In this document: in pieces, positions 46,522 to 54,642 of the stretch
How positions within the stretch are numbered: the stretch's first letter is position 1
Layout of the letters: each line of letters begins with the position of its first letter
NCBI RefSeq assembly: GCF_003063265.1
Contig: NZ_NERU01000013.1
Span: forward strand, 1 to 64,000
Origin: Limnohabitans sp. WS1
GTDB taxonomy: Bacteria; Pseudomonadota; Gammaproteobacteria; Burkholderiales; Burkholderiaceae_C
Reading direction: 5' to 3'
DNA: 64,000 nucleotides
Translations under genes and position numbers: made by a program
The notes under the pieces: model-generated
Told to the model about the DNA's origin: nothing
The model's database searches: none
What the model saw: the letters and a program-made list of their open reading frames with translations, nothing else

Positions 46522-46583
46522 GTTGGAATGATCGGCAGTTGCCGCTTTCCAACTCGGACAAGCGTAAAAAAAATTGACGCTTG
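46522..46583 (+). other. cruciform and 25-bp inverted-repeat site after TIGR02450 copy 1
   Basis: GTTGGAA and TTCCAAC enclose CGGCA-gt-TGCCG (46522-46553). The 45 bp from 46509 to 46553 are identical to 61218-61262. Six bases later lies CAAGCGT, an 11-base AT-rich spacer, and ACGCTTG (46559-46583), one of four such sites. Confidence 0.8.
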
Positions 46584-46613
46584 ACCCACGGCCCTGCATC
46601 AAAGCTATGCCTG

Positions 46614-47411
46614 TCAGCCTTTGTATGGAAAGAGGACAACAGGCGGCTGCCAATCCCAAGCAGTGGCCAAACAATTTTCAACAGCTTGCTTAGCCTGTAG
46701 TGTTGGCACGAAAATTCTCAATACATCTTTAGGTTCAAAGCCAAGATATTCGACATCATCCGCCAAGACAACGCGAGCCTCTTGCTCTCGCCAGAATTCA
46801 TATCCCTCTGCATATCTGTCGTATGGCAACAGCTTAACTTGAGCACCGTTCGGATCGCTCACAACCGAGATGACAGGGTAATACACACGAAATTCAGGCC
46901 AAAGCTGTAGTGGCTTGCGATAAGCAACAAGCTCACGCTCAAGCTTTTGGTCTGGCATCTCTGCATCTAAGGACTTTTTGTAAGCAATGACTTTCGGATC
47001 GTTTGGAAGTCCAACCAAATCGTAGTAAGCCACACACTTGGCACCAATTCGGTTGCGATACTGATCTGTAAAAGCAATTGCCAATTGCCCATAGTGCTCA
47101 ACACACTCCCATGCAGCCATTTTTTTGAATGGCAAATTTGCGAAGCAAATCATATTGACTTCTGTCGGCATCAACCCTACTGGTGGTGACTTGACAAACT
47201 TTGAAATGCCCACACCTGCTGAACCTATGCTTTGTGCCGAGGCAGGCAGGCCCCATAAACTTCCAGGATTGTTCAAGATCGGCAAGAACTCGGGACAAGA
47301 AAACGCTTTAAGGCATCTTGGCTCCAAAATCGTTTTGCAAGTTTTCAATACCTGCTCATCAATTTGTCCTTTGCGGGCCAAACTACCATACGCGAAATGA
47401 AGCAACGGCAT
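46614..47411 (-). CDS. AbiGi-like protein (abortive infection antitoxin family)
   Basis: A 265-residue soluble protein. The centre, NMICFANLPFKKMAAWECVEHYG (quoted in part) followed by LAIAFTDQYRNRIGAKCVAYYD near residues 88-130, resembles the AbiGi family, where a CF.D.P segment is followed by the YG.YGI pattern. AbiGi is the antitoxin of the AbiG phage-defence pair in lactococci. No AbiGii-like toxin is adjacent, so this could be an orphan or act alone. The identification rests on pattern memory and needs a profile search. Confidence 0.5.
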   Translation of the reverse strand: MPLLHFAYGSLARKGQIDEQVLKTCKTILEPRCLKAFSCPEFLPILNNPGSLWGLPASAQSIGSAGVGISKFVKSPPVGLMPTEVNMICFANLPFKKMAAWECVEHYGQLAIAFTDQYRNRIGAKCVAYYDLVGLPNDPKVIAYKKSLDAEMPDQKLERELVAYRKPLQLWPEFRVYYPVISVVSDPNGAQVKLLPYDRYAEGYEFWREQEARVVLADDVEYLGFEPKDVLRIFVPTLQAKQAVENCLATAWDWQPPVVLFPYKG

Positions 47412-47561
47412 AAGTCCTTCTGTATTGAATTTGACTTTTCATTTTAGAGTTGAAGCAATGGAACATCACAGCAATGCCTCTCATCCCCACGTAAAAAGGT
47501 CACACGGCACACGGCCAGTTCTTTCTTTAAGAAACCAAGATTTTTGGCGGGTTTTCCCGAA

Positions 47562-47771
47562 TCACAAGGTTTGATTGGGATTGTTTGTCGGTTTACCTTT
47601 GCCCTGCTGCTTGCTCTGCTTGACCAAAGCTTTCTGACGCTTCTGGGCATCTTTCTCGGTCTTGATTGCAGTCTTGTTCCGTTCCCCCACGTCTTTCAAC
47701 TTGTGCAGGCGGGCTTCTGGTGGGCTTAAGGGCTTGATGTGCTTGACGGGTTTGAATTCATAAAATCGCAT
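47562..47771 (-). CDS. small charged protein of mobile elements
   Basis: A 69-residue protein starting MRFYEFKPVKHIKPLSPPEA, then a Lys/Gln-rich helical stretch and a polar tail. The KPLSPPEARLHKLKD pattern is familiar from short hypothetical proteins in betaproteobacterial islands. Function unknown. The 150 bp to the left (47412-47561) show no gene. Confidence 0.55.
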   Translation of the reverse strand: MRFYEFKPVKHIKPLSPPEARLHKLKDVGERNKTAIKTEKDAQKRQKALVKQSKQQGKGKPTNNPNQTL

Positions 47772-47796
47772 CAAGTATTTATGCAGGACACTGCGA

Positions 47797-47816
47797 TTGG
47801 CGTTTAAAACGACAAC
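47797..47816. promoter_or_regulatory. GTTTAAAAC-type motif upstream of the small charged gene
   Basis: GGCGTTTAAAACGACA resembles the perfect palindrome at 58393-58411 and the motif at 51887. It lies about 30 bp upstream of the 47771 start and is a candidate operator shared inside the element. Confidence 0.4.
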
Positions 47817-47837
47817 CGCAGTGCATCAATCAGGCCG

Positions 47838-48275
47838 TCACTTGCCAAAGCCTTCACGAAGCTTGATGCTGGCCGCTTCGATCTGCGCATCCAACTCCCC
47901 TGCTTCCACGGCCTTCTTGACCAATTCAAGCGTTGGCACCAAGTCATCCACAGTGGCCATTTCGATGGATGACTTGCCCTTGGCCAGATCAATAACCCGA
48001 CTGCCATAGCGGATGTTCATGGCCAACTTGCCATCAGCGGCGGTCCACCACCATTGCCGCACTTTTTTGGGCAATTCAACGCTGCGGCTATTGCCCTCAT
48101 CATCGCGAACAGTCTTGAAGCGGCGAACTGTGTAAGTGCCCCCAGCGCTTATGGCTTTTGCAAGCTCGATCTGCTCCCAAATCTTCTTGCCCAACTTCAA
48201 ACGGCGATGCACTGCGGGTGTCATTGCTTGGGATTTCTTAGCAGTGCTCAGCTTGAGCGTTGTGAGTGCGGACAT
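47838..48275 (-). CDS. DUF6641-like protein
   Basis: A 145-residue protein, positively charged at the N-terminus (LKLSTAKKSQAMTPAVHRR). The middle reads RQWWWTAADGKLAMNIRYGSRVIDLAKGKS, and the C-terminus is acidic and helical. This is the layout of a family of unknown function (DUF6641) on betaproteobacterial islands. AGGAG precedes the ATG at 48275. It may be transcribed with the small gene downstream. Confidence 0.6.
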   Translation of the reverse strand: MSALTTLKLSTAKKSQAMTPAVHRRLKLGKKIWEQIELAKAISAGGTYTVRRFKTVRDDEGNSRSVELPKKVRQWWWTAADGKLAMNIRYGSRVIDLAKGKSSIEMATVDDLVPTLELVKKAVEAGELDAQIEAASIKLREGFGK

Positions 48276-48616
48276 CAATTACTCCTGTGTGTTGTTGATG
48301 TCCACAACTTTATTTTCGGCATTGTGGTTTGAGCAACCGAGGCTGTTTGGTGTCCCGTCGAATTGGCGGGTTTCTGATCATCTGAGCTTCAAGGCGTTAC
48401 TTCCCATTCTGTCTTGTCGTATGGATCTCGCTCCGCGGAGTCATTCCATTCATAAGTGGTAATGGCACTGCACATCAATCAGTTCACGTAACACCAGATC
48501 ACCTCACATAACATCTGATCTGCCACATCACACATCTCACACATCCATCTGCAAATCACAAGTCAAATTCCGTTACGAAAATCTCTATAAAGCTATATAA
48601 GAGAAAAAAGTAACGG
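48276..48616. other. non-coding gap with CACATC repeats and terminal hairpin
   Basis: No gene is visible. The region has several short repeats of CACATCACACATC type at about 48490-48550. CCGTTAC and GTAACGG (48570-48616) then enclose an AT-rich imperfect stem and end exactly at the helicase stop codon. It is a possible terminator for the minus-strand helicase gene, or part of an origin. Confidence 0.5.
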
Positions 48617-50101
48617 TCATGTTTTATCGGGGGAATCAACACCCCTTGATGTTGCAGACATCTTGGCCTGTGTGGCCTTGCGTTCCCTGTATCGCTTTTG
48701 CTTTTCTGCTGGTGTCATGGCGATCTTGGTCTTCTTGCGAGGGGCCTTGTTCATGCAGGTTAAAGCAAAAGGACTGATCTGTTTGATCTGGGCATCTGCG
48801 TCAAAGAAATCCATCAATCCCATTGCGATCTCAAAATCAAGAACGAAGCAATGAACTGGCTTGATGTTGCCCTCAACACGCAAGGCACTGCGCATAAGGA
48901 TTTGATAGAACATGTAACTGCCAAATGCCTTGGCAATAAAGCCATCAACTTTTTCAGTCCAAAGACCGGCCGCCTCGGCTTGCTGTGTCAGAAAAGCCTT
49001 GAATGCCCATCCCGGCTTGAGTGCAGTGCTGAGACATACCGCTGTGCTGTCACTGTAGGTGTTGATGCCATGAACATTGTGTGTGACCTTCTGTTCGTTG
49101 CTCAACTTGGCCGCGATCTCGTCGTTATTTCGAACAACGAGGCAAGGACCGCCCTTCAACTGCTTTTCAACATAACGGTAAAACTCCGGCAATGCATTGG
49201 GCTGTGCATTGCGTCTGTATTTGCTCCAGCTGAAACTATCTTCGGGAACATGAAATATTGGCACTTGCTTGTGGGGCGTGAAAGGCACACAGATCGTGTA
49301 GGTCACGCCGTTTGCCTTGAGCCACATGCTCATGAAAGTGCTGTCAAATGCGGCTGCGGCGATATGCACGGAAATCCAGCCGTTCAACATGCTGTCATTC
49401 AGCTCAACGGCAATGCTCAGCTCCCGTGTGTCGCCCGCTTTGATCTTTTGCCAATGCCCCCAAGTGACCCACAGCCGGGTGTTGGGATTCATCAATCGAC
49501 GCCACTGCAAACTCTCTTGAAATATTGAACTGCTCTCCACTGCAATGCGCTTGAGACTTGCCCACGATTTGGGCTGGAAATCTTTGTGCCATTTTAATTT
49601 TTCAGCAGCAGAGATGTCCATCTTTTCAATTTCGGGTTTGAAGTATGACTCGTATTGCTCCCAACCTTTGCACTCTTCTTCGACGCTGAAAATCTTGTCC
49701 AACTGCAGGGCAATTTTTGGATCAATGCGCAGCTCTTCAATGCTGTATGGATTGATGGCCTCATCAATGATCAAGTGGTAGTCACACTTGATGTCCCAGC
49801 TGATGTGGGTTCTTCGAAAGGCCTCTTCAGTGATGATCACCATGGGCGCTCGATTGGCCAAGGCATTGAGAATTTCAGCCGATACATTGAGGCCTGAGCC
49901 AGAATCATGCGAGCTGTTGATCTTCCTGATCGCGAGTGTGGGGTTGTCGAGGCAGTATTGCTCTTGAAGCAATTGGCTGGGCACCACGATCAGTGTGGGC
50001 ATGTTTGTCATTGCCAATCTGGCCAGCATGGGATAGATGCCGTTGCGTGTCTTGCCTTGCCCCGCGCCACGGGCGTCCACGGTGATAGATGTTCTTTTCA
50101 T
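48617..50101 (-). CDS. SF2-type helicase-like ATPase of the element
   Basis: A 494-residue protein with helicase motifs. Walker A is GAGQGKT at residues 12-18, motif Ia PTLIVVPSQLL near 35, and Walker B/DEAx is LIIDEAIN at 111-117. A likely motif VI is YQILMRSALR near 415. The C-terminus is a basic helix, MTPAEKQKRYRERK. The spacing of motifs fits a phage-type superfamily 2 helicase without large insertions. It probably unwinds DNA during replication or mobilisation of the element. No close named homologue is recognised. Confidence 0.7.
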   Translation of the reverse strand: MKRTSITVDARGAGQGKTRNGIYPMLARLAMTNMPTLIVVPSQLLQEQYCLDNPTLAIRKINSSHDSGSGLNVSAEILNALANRAPMVIITEEAFRRTHISWDIKCDYHLIIDEAINPYSIEELRIDPKIALQLDKIFSVEEECKGWEQYESYFKPEIEKMDISAAEKLKWHKDFQPKSWASLKRIAVESSSIFQESLQWRRLMNPNTRLWVTWGHWQKIKAGDTRELSIAVELNDSMLNGWISVHIAAAAFDSTFMSMWLKANGVTYTICVPFTPHKQVPIFHVPEDSFSWSKYRRNAQPNALPEFYRYVEKQLKGGPCLVVRNNDEIAAKLSNEQKVTHNVHGINTYSDSTAVCLSTALKPGWAFKAFLTQQAEAAGLWTEKVDGFIAKAFGSYMFYQILMRSALRVEGNIKPVHCFVLDFEIAMGLMDFFDADAQIKQISPFALTCMNKAPRKKTKIAMTPAEKQKRYRERKATQAKMSATSRGVDSPDKT

Positions 50102-50134
50102 TGTTCTTCTTTCTTGTTGTTATTCATTCCACAT

Positions 50135-50201
50135 GGGCCGACCATCGGCCCTACTCACCACGGCCACTTAGGTGAATACGGGACTTGCAAATCCCGTATT
50201 C
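50135..50201 (-). promoter_or_regulatory. two perfect hairpins in the helicase leader
   Basis: GGGCCGA-cca-TCGGCCC (50135-50151) and GAATACGGGA, eight bases, TCCCGTATTC (50174-50201), 34-100 bp upstream of the helicase start. They could be operators, a leader RNA structure or part of an origin. The rest of 50202-50425 shows no convincing gene. Confidence 0.65.
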
Positions 50202-50425
50202 GGACGGCGGTGAATAACATCAAGCCAGCAGCTCAATGCATGTGTATTTAGTTGAAAGAAGAAGCAGTGTTGTGCAAAACTGACTGCACATGGGATGTCG
50301 TGAAAAACGTCAATGCAAGGTGGGACCGTGTGCTGCAATCACCATGGCCCGAGATCTCCACATCCAGCAAAAATTGCAGCGCAGATTTTTTGGCAGCGCT
50401 ATGAAGGTCTGGGCTGCGAAGAACT

Positions 50426-51244
50426 TCAAGGTTGTTGAGAAAAAATCCAGGCGGCAATGTCATTGACCGCTTGAGTTTCCATGCCGATGAAACCATGCCA
50501 ATGAAATGCTTGACACGGATCACCTTGTGGATTTTCACCACCTGTAACGATCATCATCTTTTTTTGCTTGGAATTGGTAAATCGATCAACAGTTCCCGGT
50601 AGTTCGTAGGCTAAAGTGCCCGCACACGAATCCTCTTTGTGATGATAAAAAAGAACTGGCGCTGAAATTTTTCCAACATCTTGTCTTGGCACAGCTTGCG
50701 GTATTTTCCAAGTCAAAACGGAAGCCGTCAAAACAAGTCCTTGCACTTTATCCGGCAGTGCAATCCCCAAAGCAGTTGCTGAAATTGTCCCGTTGGATGT
50801 GCCGACAAGCCAGAGTGGAACATTTGAATTCACCTTCAAGCTATCGATCACGGCTGAGACATCCTGTGCGTGTTGCGCAGATACACGCCATTGATGGTCT
50901 AGTCTTGGCTTATCAGTTGGGTTGCCAAGAATTGCTACGTTCATGTCATTTCGAAAAAACAGGTCTCGGCTTCGAATCAGGAAATTCCCATTTCGAGGTT
51001 GGCCGTCCTTGTAACCCATACCACCTTCACCACCGGACAAGAGAAGCACAGTCGCTTTTGCATTCTGGTTGGGCATCCACCAATAGCTTATCTTGGTGCC
51101 TTGCCGACTTTCAAGGGTTACCATTTTCTCGGTTGTCTGAGCACTTACCAAGTTGTGGCCTGAAGCTATGACCAGCACAAGTGCGAACACACGAAGTAGC
51201 GGAAATTTTGAGGTCAATTCTGATGACTTTCTAAAAATTGACAT
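50426..51244 (-). CDS. secreted alpha/beta hydrolase
   Basis: A 272-residue exported protein. The signal peptide runs to about residue 36 (VFALVLVIASGHNLVSAQ). The mature part has an alpha/beta-hydrolase pattern: LLLSGGEGGMG near the oxyanion strand, nucleophile elbow GTSNGT near 150, and a late His in FHWHGF. The substrate is unknown. A clear AAGGAG precedes the ATG at 51244; the longer frame upstream is not supported. A cargo gene of the element. Confidence 0.75.
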   Translation of the reverse strand: MSIFRKSSELTSKFPLLRVFALVLVIASGHNLVSAQTTEKMVTLESRQGTKISYWWMPNQNAKATVLLLSGGEGGMGYKDGQPRNGNFLIRSRDLFFRNDMNVAILGNPTDKPRLDHQWRVSAQHAQDVSAVIDSLKVNSNVPLWLVGTSNGTISATALGIALPDKVQGLVLTASVLTWKIPQAVPRQDVGKISAPVLFYHHKEDSCAGTLAYELPGTVDRFTNSKQKKMMIVTGGENPQGDPCQAFHWHGFIGMETQAVNDIAAWIFSQQP

Positions 51245-51473
51245 GCGGTCTCCTTGATGACTATTGATGGGCTTTAATGTATCGCGGTCAAGCAAAAGCT
51301 TCATCGTCTGGGAAGGTCTGGGCTGCACAGCGCGAAGCATCAATTCCTCAAAAAGAGACCCGCATCCCATGCGAAAATTTAATCGAAACTTGAGTTACCG
51401 TCGTAGTGCAGCACAATCCGTTGCTTTCGGACATTGCATGAAGTCCGATTGAACAATCAGCTTAGAGGCTACA

Positions 51474-51821
51474 TTGAAAATCTTTATTCTTTTGGCATTC
51501 GTATCGATGTGTCAGTTCGTCAATGCGGAAACTGTCCAGGTCAGATATCTCGGTGCCGTTTCACTTGACTCGTTCGCATGCACAGATGTTAAAGAAGTCA
51601 GTGATGTTTCTCGCATTTGCTATGACAAGGCAGAGCGCTACATGGTCATCCGATTGCGGACGACCTACTATCACTATTGCGCAATCGACCCTGACACTGT
51701 AAGAAGCCTTCAAGCAGCCCGATCGAAGCGACAATTCTTTGAGACTCGAATCAAGGGCAATGGAGTGGACGGCCCATTCGACTGCCGGACCCACCCTATT
51801 CCGAGCAAGTATCGGAAATAG
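51474..51821 (+). CDS. exported KTSC-domain protein
   Basis: A 115-residue protein with a signal peptide (FILLAFVSMCQFVNAE) and a C-terminal KTSC domain. The segment CYDKAERYMVIRLRTTYYHY and the following RSLQAARSKRQFFETRIKGN match the family, although the usual K-T-S-C order is altered. KTSC domains are thought to bind nucleic acid or act in mobile-element proteins; an exported form is unusual. The start is TTG at 51474, supported by GAGG upstream and by the signal peptide. Confidence 0.7.
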   Translation: MKIFILLAFVSMCQFVNAETVQVRYLGAVSLDSFACTDVKEVSDVSRICYDKAERYMVIRLRTTYYHYCAIDPDTVRSLQAARSKRQFFETRIKGNGVDGPFDCRTHPIPSKYRK

Positions 51822-51886
51822 GACTTCCACGTCGCAATCGGCCAGAAGCTGAGTCTCACGTGTCAGGGTCATAGCACCGAGAACGC

Positions 51887-52000
51887 TTGACGTTTAAAAC
51901 GACACGCAGGGTGCAGGCACTCAAAACAGCCCTACAGCGCATTATTTTCGGGCTTGGTTGGCTCTGGCTGCTGGTAGACCTGATCGCAGCTTGTAGGGCT
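51887..52000. repeat. element-specific repeat, copy A (GTTTAAAAC motif plus AGCCCTAC/GTAGGGCT pair)
   Basis: TTGACGTTTAAAACGACA at 51887 is followed by AGCCCTAC (51928) and its inverse GTAGGGCT (51993-52000). The bordering strings GCACTCAAAACAGCCCTAC and GCAGCTTGTAGGGCTTGCT recur almost unchanged in the copy at 58231-58304. The 389-bp gap 51822-52210 holds only this and the recombinase leader. Confidence 0.75.
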
Positions 52001-52210
52001 TGCTTTGCTGTCACGCCAGTTTCGTGGCGCACTTGCCACACGAATTCGCGAAAGACAGGACCAAAGGGAATGCATAAACCCTTTGCGGCCGCACATAACC
52101 TCTTGATCTTTATGAGAAATGCCGGGAGCTGATTGCGCTGCCATTTCCGGTTGCTCAGACCAGCCCAAAGATCACACACTTAAAGCACGCACATTATTTG
52201 GAGCAGCGAA

Positions 52211-52783
52211 ATGCCACAAGCTAAAACACTTACACCCGCAGAACTTGAACGAGTGCTGTCCTACATCGAAAGCAAGCCCAACGCAATCAGAAATCGCGTG
52301 GCACTACTGCTGACTGTGTGGGCGGGATTTAGGGTTGGGGAAGTTGCTGGCCTGACCATTGCCGATGTGCGCAATGCTGATGGCACTGTAAAAGCGGAAA
52401 TTTATTTGGCTGCTGCACGGGTCAAACACGCACACGCACGCACTGTCTATCTCAACGCTCGCTTGCAGGCCGAACTGCAGACCTATGTGGCCAGCAAGAC
52501 TTGGCACACCGCCGATCAAGCACTGTTCTGCACACAGCACACGCCACGCAAGGGGTTTTCGGCAAACACGCTGACACAGCACTTCCACTACCTTTACAAG
52601 CGTGCCGGGATTGAAGGTGCATCAAGCCATTCGGGTCGTCGCACATTCATCACAACACTGGCCAACAAGGGGATCAGCGTGCGACTGCTGGCTTCCCTTG
52701 CTGGTCATCGCAGCATTGCCACAACCCAACGCTACATTGACGTCAATGACGACATGAAGCGTCAGGCTGTGGAGTTGGCTTAA
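52211..52783 (+). CDS. catalytic-domain-only tyrosine recombinase
   Basis: A 190-residue XerC/D-like protein lacking the N-terminal core-binding domain. Active-site residues are all present: R41 in GFRVGEVAGL, a Lys in the beta-hairpin region, H140-S-G-R143, H166 in GHRSIATT, and nucleophile Y175 in QRYIDV. Small recombinases of this kind act in element resolution or as integrase helpers. GGAG precedes the ATG. It is unlike the 431-residue integrase at 58.4-59.7 kb. Confidence 0.88.
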   Translation: MPQAKTLTPAELERVLSYIESKPNAIRNRVALLLTVWAGFRVGEVAGLTIADVRNADGTVKAEIYLAAARVKHAHARTVYLNARLQAELQTYVASKTWHTADQALFCTQHTPRKGFSANTLTQHFHYLYKRAGIEGASSHSGRRTFITTLANKGISVRLLASLAGHRSIATTQRYIDVNDDMKRQAVELA

Positions 52784-52786
52784 CAA

Positions 52787-53560
52787 TCAAAGCTTTCGGG
52801 CAGGCAGAATGAAGTTGTATTCAGCGCAATGAGTCAAAGCTCGAATCCTGCAGGCACCTTGATCGCTGAAGCTGGCAATGAGATCCTTAACCTCGCTTCT
52901 CATCGAGGCAATTGAATGAAAAACATCGCCCTCATAAAATTGTTTAACTAAGATCTTACCACTGACTCGATCAGCAAGCTTCATTTTGAAACTCATTTCA
53001 TCACACATTCCGACCTTCAAATATAATTTTCCGTTTTCAATACTCGGAGTCATCAAAAAATCATCTGACAGATACTCATCTGAGATCTTCATCCAATACT
53101 TAAGTGCATCCAAATCCGCACCATTTGGTCGGAAATGAGCTTCGTAATTTATTGTAGGCTTTACAGAAAACTTATTCTGAGTCATATGTAAGTCGATACC
53201 CTCATTAAAAAACAAGCCAAGTTTTATACACTCTCCTTGATCATTTTCAATACGCAAATTTTTGTTCAATATGGACCATTTAATTTCGTCAATATATGCC
53301 TGAGTAGTCAATCGCGTGAATCCAGGAGCATTAATCACCTTTCCAATATAAGATAAACTCTGAATTCCTAATTCTTGATCAATATAATCCACATTGTCAT
53401 TCGTCTTTCCAAGCACCACATACCGACCTTGCCCATTCGCAATTTCAGATGACGCACGAAATGCAACGCCATCATCATTCGGTGTCAACAGAATTCTTTC
53501 CATGTTTGGTGCTTTGCCAATAACATCCACAAAGTCGTAAAGCAATGTATGAAGTTTCAT
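52787..53560 (-). CDS. unknown protein, possible sliding-clamp-like fold
   Basis: A 257-residue acidic protein, AT-rich gene. I recognise no database family. Its segment order recalls T4 gp45-type DNA clamps. An N-terminal helix-strand unit is followed by the LGIQSLSYIGKVINAP segment near residue 64, then a long second half beginning ADLDALKYWMKISDEY near 150 with ENGKLYLKVG. The ending YNFILPARKL is similar in style to the last strand of bacterial beta clamps. The similarity is weak and could be chance. AAGGA precedes the ATG. It is the last of three minus-strand genes. Confidence 0.45.
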   Translation of the reverse strand: MKLHTLLYDFVDVIGKAPNMERILLTPNDDGVAFRASSEIANGQGRYVVLGKTNDNVDYIDQELGIQSLSYIGKVINAPGFTRLTTQAYIDEIKWSILNKNLRIENDQGECIKLGLFFNEGIDLHMTQNKFSVKPTINYEAHFRPNGADLDALKYWMKISDEYLSDDFLMTPSIENGKLYLKVGMCDEMSFKMKLADRVSGKILVKQFYEGDVFHSIASMRSEVKDLIASFSDQGACRIRALTHCAEYNFILPARKL

Positions 53561-53612
53561 AATAGTCCTTGAGGCACGAGTGCAACAGCACCCGTGCTTT
53601 CTTAAAGAAAGG

Positions 53613-54548
53613 TTATGCAGCCAAGGCTGCTTTGGCGATCTTCAAGGATTCGCTGATAACGTTGAGCTTGATATTTTCAACATACAACATCGAACGCAGC
53701 TCCTCGCAAGGCTTACCCTCCTCCGAATACATCTCAATCTCCAAGGACAGTTGATCAACGCTGCTTTGCTGCTCAATGACCTTCGTCTCCATTTCTTTGA
53801 CCATATTGATCGCATCTTTGCTGGGCTTTTTCGGCTTCTTCGCAGCATCTGCTTTTTTTGTCTCTGCCAGATAGCGGAGCAAAGTGGCTTCCTGCTGCTC
53901 ATCGGACAAGCACGGGTCTTTGAGGTCGGCTGTGTCATCTGCGTTACGGAACGCAATGATGACTTTGTAATCCTCATTTCCCACCCAGTCGATCTTGTCA
54001 ATCGTTTCGAGCGTGCGCTCGGATTGGCACTTACTCAAAGCCGTTTTAACCTTTGAGGTCGAATCTACCGTTGCAGCGGAATTCGAGCGGATACCCTCAA
54101 ATCCACCTTCCGTTTTCTCCACCCACTCCGCAAATTTTGCGGGCGCAACATCCTGCTCGTCATATGCAACATCCAGCGCACGGCCATATACATGGACCTG
54201 CTTATCGCTTGCTTTTGTGAAGATGTAGCGAATGAGCAAGCTACTGTCCTTGCTCGTTGCCTTAACTTTCACATCCTGCTGCTTGAAATCGGCGCGAATG
54301 TTGGCAATGAGTCGGCCAAACTGGCCGCTTGCCTTGGCATTGCACAACATCGCATACACACGCCCCATCAACTCACGAGTAGCCTTACGTCCCAGCACCT
54401 CGTATGTTTCATAGTTGTTGTCCGCATCAGCACGCATTTTGGCGAGAGTGCTCATAGCGGCGGTAATACTAAATTTATTTTGGGTCTGAGGAATAGCTGC
54501 ACCAACAGATGCAGTCACCTCTTCTTGCAAGCAAATAACATTAGCCAT
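53613..54548 (-). CDS. unknown protein with C-terminal coiled coil
   Basis: A 311-residue protein. The first 150 residues are mixed (KMRADADNNYETYEVLGRKA, TRELMGRVYAMLCNAKASGQ), the middle is acidic, and the last 80 are a Lys/Glu-rich predicted coiled coil (MVKEMETKVIEQQSSVDQLS). No known domain is recognised. AGGAG six bases before the ATG supports the start. The middle gene of an AT-rich operon with 52 bp and 94 bp to its neighbours. Confidence 0.6.
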   Translation of the reverse strand: MANVICLQEEVTASVGAAIPQTQNKFSITAAMSTLAKMRADADNNYETYEVLGRKATRELMGRVYAMLCNAKASGQFGRLIANIRADFKQQDVKVKATSKDSSLLIRYIFTKASDKQVHVYGRALDVAYDEQDVAPAKFAEWVEKTEGGFEGIRSNSAATVDSTSKVKTALSKCQSERTLETIDKIDWVGNEDYKVIIAFRNADDTADLKDPCLSDEQQEATLLRYLAETKKADAAKKPKKPSKDAINMVKEMETKVIEQQSSVDQLSLEIEMYSEEGKPCEELRSMLYVENIKLNVISESLKIAKAALAA

Positions 54549-54642
54549 TTAAATCTCCTTTGTCTGGCTTATTCATCGACGAACTTGTCGAAGGCCTTGA
54601 GTAAAACATAAGGAGTTTGGCTTTTGAAGGAACAGTTTCAGA

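Noticed and set aside
46522..46583. Integron attC-like cassette sites
   Set aside because: The cruciform has GTTGGAA on the left and TTCCAAC on the right, the reverse of the attC order, and no integron-type integrase is present.
50248..50541. 97-codon minus-strand frame overlapping the end of the secreted hydrolase gene
   Set aside because: It overlaps a better supported gene, has no ribosome site and no recognisable motif.
51887..52179. Small frames on both strands in the gap before the short recombinase
   Set aside because: They lie over the conserved AGCCCTAC/GTAGGGCT repeat and do not survive in the second repeat copy.
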